From Megalonaias nervosa (Eukaryota; Mollusca; Bivalvia; Unionida; Unionidae): DNA of 64,000 nucleotides. The notes below the pieces were generated by a model. It saw only the letters and a program-made list of their open reading frames with translations, had not been told where the DNA came from and made no database searches. How positions within the stretch are numbered: the stretch's first letter is position 1; the number at the start of each line of letters is the position of its first letter. Below, piece after piece: positions 56,864 to 64,000 of this stretch. Both the position numbers and the translations under genes were made by a program. The stretch lies in NCBI GenBank assembly GCA_016617855.1, contig JAECUM010031605.1, forward strand, positions 1 to 64,000. The letters run 5' to 3'.

Positions 56864-57105
56864 AGCAGCAGAGAGGGTGAACCCTACAACTTCGATAGAG
56901 GGCACTGTTCGCAAAAATAAAGGTTCCTACAAGGCTGAAAATACAAACTCAGTAACGTCAAACCGAAGCCTCTAACCGACCGAGATTTCTCTAATTGGGT
57001 TAGCTCATTTTGCTACTTTATTTTTGACGATTGTGTTTTCAATTTTTTAGGCGTGTTCGTTTACCTGTCGTCCACGTACTGTATGTCGTCACCCTCTCTG
57101 CTGCT
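56864..57105. repeat. Left terminal inverted repeat of Polinton C
   Basis: 242 bp. Outer end AGCAGCAGAGAGGGTGAAC, inner end TCACCCTCTCTGCTGCT. The core AAAGGTTCCTAC and CTCTAACCGA match the copy A and B ends. It adjoins LINE sequence outside and the AGN gene inside. Confidence 0.88.
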
Positions 57106-57128
57106 GTTATTAAATAACTATTATATCA

Positions 57129-58164
57129 ATAACGATTGGTGAAGCTCACTCAGCTAGACTAGCTCGAGAGCGACTAGAGGCAGTCGAGAAATATCTACCC
57201 GTCCGTGATTCTGTCAAACAACAACTACAAGCGCGTCAGAAGTCTCAAGTGGAATTTGCAGAAGGTGCAGAACAATTATTCAAACCTGTCACAAAGGCTA
57301 CTAAAGGTCTTCTTCCCGCGTTGGAGAAAACCGCTGAAGCAACTGGAAAAATAGCAGAAAGAACTAAGAAAACAAAAAAAAGATTCTACGAGAACTTCCG
57401 GCCGAAACAGCTGCTGCTCAACCAATGCAAGAAATACTTGAAGGTATTGGTCAAGCTCGTGCTGAAATAGGTGATATAAAGGATCGTATACCAGAACCAA
57501 AAACAGAACCAGAACAAGCAAGAGGGAAAACTGATGTGAATGACAAATTTACTGAAGAAAATATTAAACACATCAAACAACTTGACAGCATGAGAGGATT
57601 ACCTTTGTTTGCCGTCTTAAGTTTTGATCAGCGAAAAAGAGTTTTGAAACCAGAGTACGCTGATGAAGTTTTAGGGCGTGAAGCTTGGTACAAATGGATA
57701 TTTCGCATACACTATGGAGTTGATCAGGCCCGAAGTAGTGATCCAAGATATATTGAATTTGATAAAGGAATAGATAACTTTTTTTTTTCAGAATTATAAC
57801 TACGAGAACCAAAACAGCCACAACAACAACAACAAAAACCACAACAAAAACAAAAACAACCACAACAACAAAAACCACCAGTTCAATATTAAGTGAAGAA
57901 CAAGAATTCCATGATGCCCCCAGTGCAACTGGAAGCGGTATTAATACTCGAGGAAGTGGTCTTATTACTTGTCGCGATAACGTCCTTGCCGACGTAGACA
58001 GATTAGAAATTCTGATTGGCGGAAAACGAGCTGGTAATAATTCCCCAGAAATCATTAAGGAGATAACATCAATTTGTCAACGATTATTTACAGGCGGTAT
58101 TATGGACATTAATGTTTATCGGTCTCTCATCGATGAAATTGTTGATGATTACCACAGTGACTAA
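57129..58164 (+). pseudogene. AGN-motif virion protein, copy C
   Basis: ITIGEAHSARLARERLEAV in frame, with ATA where copy B has ATG, so the start codon appears lost. Continues KTAEATGKIAERTK, frame changes near 57385 and 57790, a stretch of Gln/Lys/Thr-rich repeats (CAACAACAA-type, 57800-57890) and the C-terminal GGKRAGNNSPEIIKEI block. Homolog of 37807-38910. Confidence 0.65.
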
Positions 58165-58192
58165 TGGAATTAGATACAATGTCTAAAATACG

Positions 58193-58641
58193 ATGATCAT
58201 ACACAATGCTCATCGTGGACCGACCATGGTCAGGGTGATAAATTCGCGATTAACAACCTATAAAGCAATTTACGGTGATGGATTCGGTGATGTTATTTAG
58301 GGTCTATTCAGAAGGATAGCCCCAAAAGCAATATCGATTGCAAAGCAACTGGGAATGAAAGCTATTGACGTTCTTGGTGAGAAAGGTATTGGTGCTGTTG
58401 GTGATGTTGCCAGCAAAGCATAATCGGCAGTCAAGGATATATTAGCACGATTAATACGACGAGAACCTCAATCGGTAAAATTACCCAGCACTGAAATTAT
58501 GCCTGCGAGTGTTAGTAAAATAATAAATCAAGCTGCATATAAAAAACTAGCAGAGCTGGCTGCCAACACCAATGGTGTTGAGAAAGAAAAAAAGTAACTG
58601 CTAGTCTGATAGCAGGAAGTTGTCCTCGTGTTAGACGATAA
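58193..58641 (+). pseudogene. pX-like small structural protein, copy C
   Basis: MIIHNAHRGPTMVRVINSRL and YGDGFGDVI followed by a TAG (near 58300), another stop near 58421, and a disrupted C terminus ending RVRR. Homolog of 38955-39428. Confidence 0.6.
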
Positions 58642-58655
58642 CAAATATAATAAAG

Positions 58656-60040
58656 ATGTTCAAACGTATATCTGATCCCGCATTCCACATGGATGCACCA
58701 GTACTCAAAGATGAATCGATACGCGATTATGAATATTATTCTTACGATGCACGACAGTCAAATCAGCGTGGGCGAATTGAGCTGCAAGTTCAGGATACAA
58801 GTAGATATATCTTACCCGCTGAAGCATTTATCGAAGTAGAAGGTGAAAGTCTGAAAGCAGACAATACTGAATATGGAGCTGATATTAAGGTTGGTTTTGT
58901 TAATAATGGCATTATGGCATTGTTCAACAGTGCTACGTATATTATCGACGGAAGAAATATTGAATCAGTTCAGAAAGACGTCAACGTTGCCACTACTATA
59001 CTTGGCCTCGCAAGATACAGCGATGATTATTCAAGATCAGCTGGTCCGTCAATGATGTTTGTCAAAGATACTTCTCACCATCCTGAGAACATACAGTATA
59101 ATTTAAGACGACCAAAAAACTTCGCCAACAACTCTGACACTGATGAGTGGCCGGTGGTTCGTGGTGCTAATCCAAATTTCAACTTAGGATTCGCAGCACG
59201 TCGATCGATGCTGAAAGATGGAAATAGAAGATTTTCATGTGCAATTCCACTGTCATATATCTTTTGATTTTGCAGAAATATCAGAAAGGTTATTTTCAGA
59301 GCCAAGCATACAGTTGTACTTGTAAGAAAAGCCACAGATGATGATGCAATCTGGCAACCTGCTGGTGATGCTGGTAAAGTATTACTGACAAAACTTACTT
59401 TGTGGATGCCAACAATGACTCCAACAATACCTGAACAACAACGGTTACTCTCTTTTATGGAACAAGGCGGTAACTCGACATTATCATGGCTGACAACAAC
59501 TACAGATACCATTCAAAGCACAATTAATGGTTTATTCACATGGCATATAGCATCACAGCAAGGTGTTTCTGCACCGCGACATATATTTGTTGCTTTCCAA
59601 AATTCTGCACGAGTAAACTCACAAACACATAGTATAATGATATTTGACCCGCTTGGGGTTAGTGAGGTTTCGCTCCGAATAAATGGACATCAAGAGCCAG
59701 CTGAGGATATATTATTGAATTTTGAAAATAATCATGTAGCACGTGCATATCATCGTTTAATGACATTCTTGGGACGTGATCAAAAAATATTGATACTGGT
59801 TTACAAATATCACAGCTAGATTTTACAACTCTGTATCCAATCTATTATTTCTCACTGGAACATTTGGATTTGTTTAGGCATTCTGTCGTTGATATACACT
59901 TTCGAACTCGTGTGAATAGAGATGCCGGAGCAATTGCTAATTACAGAGCAATCGCCGTCATACTCAGCGATAAAGCAATACTACTCGAAGGTGCTGGTGG
60001 ACGAATGAGAGTCACTGATGCCCCAGTGGAAAACATGTAA
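58656..60040 (+). pseudogene. Major capsid protein, copy C
   Basis: 461 codons with a TGA near 59266 (Gly codon in other copies) and a frame change near 59785. Start MFKRISDPAFHMDAPVLKDE identical in layout to copy B. A short insertion after MMFVKDTSHHPEN distinguishes copies A and C from B. Same TATA-like sequence upstream. Confidence 0.85.
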
Positions 60041-60047
60041 TTAAATC

Positions 60048-60064
60048 CCTGATTTAAAATCAGG
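60048..60064 (+). terminator. Palindromic hairpin after MCP, copy C
   Basis: CCTGATTTAAAATCAGG, identical to copy B, 7 bases after the MCP stop. Confidence 0.5.
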
Positions 60065-60075
60065 ATGATATTATA

Positions 60076-60527
60076 ATGTCATATCATCATGTTAGTGTCA
60101 GTCTGACTCCTGGTCAGATTAAGAAACTACAGTCAGTATCAAAAGAGAACTGTGGAGTACAAATATCACAAAAAAAGAACAAATCCAAGGTGGTCAAATA
60201 AACTCTCACTGACAGAACGTCAACACAAGCACTTCAATAAAGCCAAATAATCAAAGAAAGGCATTCGATTTAATCTTTCTGCGGGTGCCATTAAAGACAT
60301 CCCTAAGAAGGGTGGTATATTTTCACTTCTCGCAGCTATACCAGCGTTGATAGCCGCTGCAGCCCCAGCTGTTGCAAAAGCAGCTGCACTTGGCGCTGTT
60401 GGAACTGCTGTTGGGATGGCACTAAAGGAAGCAACAGAAAAAAGAATCAAAAATAAAGGGAAAGGGTCTAAGATTGCAAGGAACCCGGTATGGAAAGGGT
60501 TTAAGACTGCCAGGGACATTTCGTTGA
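60076..60527 (+). pseudogene. pVI-like capsid-associated protein, copy C
   Basis: MSYHHVSVSLTPGQIKKLQS, frame changes near 60170 and 60240, then a hydrophobic AIPALIAAAAPAVAKAAALG region and a tail with GLRLQGT and GLRLPGT, ending at 60527, 8 bases before the protease ATG. Confidence 0.6.
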
Positions 60528-60535
60528 CTCTTCCT

Positions 60536-60893
60536 ATGTCCAATTTTGATTTACTTGATGCTGCAAAAAAAAAAAAAAAAAATAAACATCAAAAACTTCA
60601 GAGGTGTTTTTATGCGTGATCAATTACCGCACAAACTAAACAATATTGAAACCGGTATCATTAATCTCGATAAAAACTCTGGCCCAGGTACTCATTGGGT
60701 TATATACGCGATTGAACCACGTGGAATTATTTACTTCGATTCGCATGGACTGGCACCACCAAAAGAATTTTTAAAATATGTTAATGATCTCAATACACCA
60801 ATCTGGTATTCAACATTACCAACACAGACAATAACAGATCCGCCGATATGCGGCCGTGAAGTGCTCGCTGTACTCGACGCTGTATCATCATAA
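60536..60893 (+). pseudogene. Adenain-like maturation protease, copy C
   Basis: MSNFDLLDAAK then a 17-base A-run that shifts the frame; the rest is open with GTHWV, YFDSHG, LPTQ and PPICGRE. A TAA after AVSS truncates the C terminus compared with copy B. Confidence 0.75.
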
Positions 60894-60954
60894 AGAGCAC
60901 AACCTCATAAAGATGTACAGGAATACACCGTTTTAAATAATCGCTAATCGTATA

Positions 60955-61616
60955 ATGGTCGATATTTATGGAAGGTTCTCTCTTGTCTCTGACAAGAAGA
61001 AAAAGAGATGATATTGATTTATCGAAGTATGCTACCAAAGACGATCTTTCTGATATTATGAACTTGTCTGGAGCTGAACGGAATGAAGTTGTTATTTTTC
61101 AGGATAAATACGGTGTTTTAAAGACGAGTAATATTAAGTGAATCGATATAATTCGTAGAGTTCTGGGTGCTACCGCGGACAATATTCCAGTATTTACTGA
61201 CAGCGGTAAAATCAGAGACTCAAATGTATCAATTGCAAATACCAGAGATGAAATAAAAAAAAAATGTTATTGATATAATTGTTTATTCTGCATCTGCCAT
61301 TGTCGCTGGAATCGGTGTATTACTATCAGCAGTAACAATGGCATCGGCAGTAGTTGTAACAATTTGTGTTTCAACCGCAACAACAATTGCTGGTGTTCTT
61401 AATATAATTGCAAAAAAGATATCTACGTGTGCCACTGATAAATTGCATGAACATCAAATGTTACTATGAGCGGCAACACAAGAACACATCAAATTATCAT
61501 CGTTGATATCAGGGCTTAGCGACGGGATAATATCAGATCAGGAATTCGCAGAAATGCCCCATATCTACGAATCAGGGGTTTCCAGTTCCCTTGACAAGTC
61601 AAGGAAACCTGACTAA
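60955..61616 (+). pseudogene. Fibre gene fused by deletion to membrane-protein gene, copy C
   Basis: MVDIYGRFSLVSDKKKKR start with stops near 61009 and 61139. The fibre N-terminal region (SGAERNEVVIFQDKYGVLKT) runs to about 61250, then an A-run joins it to the middle of the two-helix protein (VIDIIVYSASAIVAGIGVLL). The shaft repeats and C-terminal domain of the fibre and the first 40 codons of the membrane gene are gone, about 0.9-1 kb relative to copy B. Confidence 0.65.
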
Positions 61617-61660
61617 TGTCAGGGAGTTACCTTGATTTAAAATTCTGATTTGAAATCAGG
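61589..61660 (+). promoter_or_regulatory. Three consecutive palindromes upstream of the penton gene, copy C
   Basis: CCTTGACAAGTCAAGG (61589-61604), CCTGACTAATGTCAGG (61608-61623) and CTGATTTGAAATCAG (61645-61659). They share sequence style with the hairpins after MCP and ATPase genes. Role unknown. Confidence 0.45.
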
Positions 61661-61672
61661 GACTTATAAATA

Positions 61673-63048
61673 ATGTCAACAACGTCACAGAAATTACTAC
61701 AACAAATTGCCACTAATACAGCACTGCTGAAAACCACAATGATATCAGCGAGTACAACTAGTCCTGAATTCAGCATTAGTTTCCCAACTGCAATTCCAGC
61801 GAAAGAAATAGCACTAGCACAATTGCGAGTTTTTATAGTTGGCCAAATATCAGATCAAAGTCATTCGTGGGTTGCCCGCAAATAATTCATTAGTATTTGC
61901 AAATGAAAATAAACCCGATGGAACCTCAGACTGGCAAGAAGTCAGTATTCCCACGGGTAGTTATCAAATCGAACAGATCAATGATGAATTCCAACGCCGG
62001 ATTAAATCTATAACAGGCAAAGAATCAAAGATAGCCATCACTGTTCACGAACCAACATTATCTGCGGCGATTGAAATGTCGATATTTATCAGTCATCGAT
62101 TAGAATTGTTCTAGGTTGGTCTGAACTTCCATCTGTTTATGAAGGACCACCAGAACCAAAACGAGATGATTTTGTTACAGATATACGAATATTTATAAAG
62201 CTTCAAAAATATCGGAAAAGTAGTGCATGGTATCATCTTGATAGAGCTTATTTTATCAGTGAAAATGAAAAGATTCCCGATTTAGGTATTTATTTATTTA
62301 TTTAAATTCGAAGATCATGATAAAATTGTCAATGCGGAGTTTATTAAATCATTCGCCTGAATACGATCAAACAATTGATAATTTATATAATTTGTTTAGA
62401 TCCTTAGTACAACATTACAACGATGATATAAGACAACAGATTATTGAAATGATTCAGCATCTGAACCAGGTCAGGTTAGATATACAATATGTTAACAAAA
62501 TTATTATTAAAAATATAAAATTTAAATGATGATTTACGTGATTTATATTTGAAACATTATGGAATTGCAATTAATTTAGATGATCCAAATTTAATTTTAC
62601 CAGATCTTATATTTCCCGAGCTAGATTTATCAGAGAGCGCTATAAATAATATCTTTCCACAAATTCTTGAATCATGGAGAAATATAATCCCTCCATCAAC
62701 TGTTCTCAAGAACAAGAACGATCCATACGGTGATAGCGGCCATGTTTCACCAGGTGTTGTAAATATAACATCAACGATCGCTGTCATCTCGCTTGTGACG
62801 TCATTGATGGCAGTTATCAAGTAGATCTTGAAAAATCCAGTCAGGCTCAGCAAGGATACATTTTATATACATTTACGCCACAAGTCCCACCAGGATGTTG
62901 AATTGTATCAGAACCAATTAACCCTGCCTATCTGAGATATCATAATCCACTATTATCAAGGATACATTTCAAACTTACTGACCAGACGGGACACCTTCTG
63001 GATTTGAGAGGAGAATTACTAAATATAAATCCGTATGTGCGTTCGTAG
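61673..63048 (+). pseudogene. Penton-like minor capsid protein, copy C
   Basis: MSTTSQKLLQQIATNTALLK, SPEFSISFPTAIPAKEIALA, a frame change near 61835, NSLVFANENKPDGTSDW, another break near 62070, helical middle, NDPYGDSGHVSPGVVNIT (about 62720), TFTPQVPPG and LTDQTGHLLDLRGELL at the C terminus. At least five disruptions. Confidence 0.62.
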
Positions 63049-63127
63049 AAAAAAATGTCAAATAAATTATTATAAATCTGATTCTGATTCTGACTAAATT
63101 TTTTTTTTTACTGTAGTCAGAAATAAA

Positions 63128-63559
63128 TTACTCCCCCTTGACTGTCGAAGGTTTTGCCACAGTCACGGTGACACTGTCCCTACAGTCACTCCCACTTTCA
63201 CAATTATCACGATCTGACATAATCTCTTTCAGTTGTCTTATACAAACATTCACAATATTTCTTGTTTCGTATTCGTGAGACAATTCTGATCTAATTTTTT
63301 TCAATTGCATGTGCAAGGGGATAAATAGATTGACCTGCGCATCTGTAACTGCTGCCAAGGACTGCACCATTGCTCGCTGAATCATTTTTATGAATCTATA
63401 ATCAGCTGGTAGTGTGCATCTGATTTCAAATTTTTGTTGTTGTAATGATTCAAAATCACAAATAATTTTTTCAGGATTGAGTTCATCAGATATTTTTATA
63501 CCGTCATTTTGTAATTTTTTAATAGCATAAATAATAACATTAATATTTTCAGAATTCAT
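63128..63559 (-). CDS. Small ORF of unknown function, copy C
   Basis: Intact 143-residue frame: MNSENINVIIYAIKKLQNDG, LPADYRFIKMIQRAMVQSLA, LSHEYETRNIVNVCIRQLKE and an acidic, Ser-rich C terminus. Preservation in three copies suggests a real gene. Convergent with penton; TATA-like TATTATATA upstream. Confidence 0.65.
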   Translation of the reverse strand: MNSENINVIIYAIKKLQNDGIKISDELNPEKIICDFESLQQQKFEIRCTLPADYRFIKMIQRAMVQSLAAVTDAQVNLFIPLHMQLKKIRSELSHEYETRNIVNVCIRQLKEIMSDRDNCESGSDCRDSVTVTVAKPSTVKGE

Positions 63560-63574
63560 TATATAATAAATATT

Positions 63575-63865
63575 TGTTTAAAATAAAAAATATTTCTGAG
63601 TCAGAATAAACATAAAAATAAAAATATTTTCCTAATCAGAATAGAAATAAAAATATTTCTGAATCAGAATAAAAATAAAATATTAATAAAAATAAAAATA
63701 TAAAAATAAAAATATTCCTGAATTAGAATAAAAATGCAAATATTTCTCAATCAGAGTAAAAATATTAATAATAAAAATAACCAGAATAAAAATAAAATAA
63801 TAAAGTATAAAAATAAAGAAATAAAGCAAAAGTATTTCTGAATAAAAACAAAAAATAAATAGTAG
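63575..63865. repeat. AT-rich repeats with CTGAATCAG palindromes, copy C
   Basis: Five to six units of AAAATAAAAATATTTCTGAATCAGAAT type. Same place and type as 5763-5985. Confidence 0.6.
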
Positions 63866-64000
63866 CGATGATGATCGGTAATGGGGTCCCTTCATTGCCA
63901 GTATTCCTTTGTTTGTTAAGGCGTCCTTTTCTGTAAAGGTCTCTCTTATGGCCCACAGGCACCCCATGAGGCTTTTTTTCCTGGCGACATTCTTTCTGAA
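63866..64000 (-). mobile_element. SINE-like repeat end at the window edge
   Basis: CAGGCACCCCATGAGG and CATTCTTTCTGAA match the 3' part of the repeat at 45040-45165 in the same orientation. Cut by the window end. Confidence 0.6.

Overview
The window is eukaryotic, probably invertebrate, nuclear DNA in which host-type repetitive sequence alternates with large integrated Polinton/Maverick (adintovirus-like) DNA elements. The eukaryotic signs are long dinucleotide microsatellites, tRNA-headed SINE-like repeats and a broken LINE. I see no convincing host protein-coding gene. The host lineage cannot be fixed from the sequence; a marine invertebrate would fit but is a guess.

Four Polinton copies of two lineages are present. 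Lineage 1 has three copies, all in the same orientation. Copy A (1-13628) is cut by the window start. Copy B (37623-52094) is nearly complete. Copy C (56864 to the window end) is cut by the window end. Their order is: N-terminal AGN-motif protein, pX-like protein, major capsid protein, pVI-like protein, adenain-type protease, fibre-like repeat protein, two-helix membrane protein, penton-like minor capsid protein, small antisense ORF, HNH/NUMOD protein (-), zinc-ribbon protein (-), a giant replication fusion (PolB, SF1 helicase, HNH), integrase (-), zinc-ribbon/PLA2 protein (-), packaging ATPase (+), terminal inverted repeat. Copy D (about 19931-36534) is lineage 2. It has the same morphogenetic set in another order, but a canonical protein-primed PolB of about 1160 codons, a chromodomain integrase and a fibre with a possible galactose-binding head. 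No terminal repeats were found for D.

In both lineages the genes would form one virion programme. The ATPase packages DNA, the protease matures capsid proteins, MCP and penton build the shell, PLA2 may breach endosomes, and fibres attach. Integrase inserts the genome, and either the fusion protein or the PolB replicates it. All copies are decayed by frameshifts, stops, deletions, one local inversion and SINE insertions. In copy B the MCP, protease, integrase, PLA2, membrane protein, pX-like protein and ATPase frames remain open.

Between the elements lie a diverged satellite (13.7-14.5 kb), microsatellites, a dispersed repeat found at both 19.5 kb and 52.1 kb (one copy interrupted by Polinton B), and a LINE interrupted by Polinton C at 56864. 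The most unusual features are the replication-module exchange between two otherwise parallel elements, terminal repeats whose own ends are inverted copies of each other, and hairpins at gene 3' ends that keep pairing through a compensatory change.
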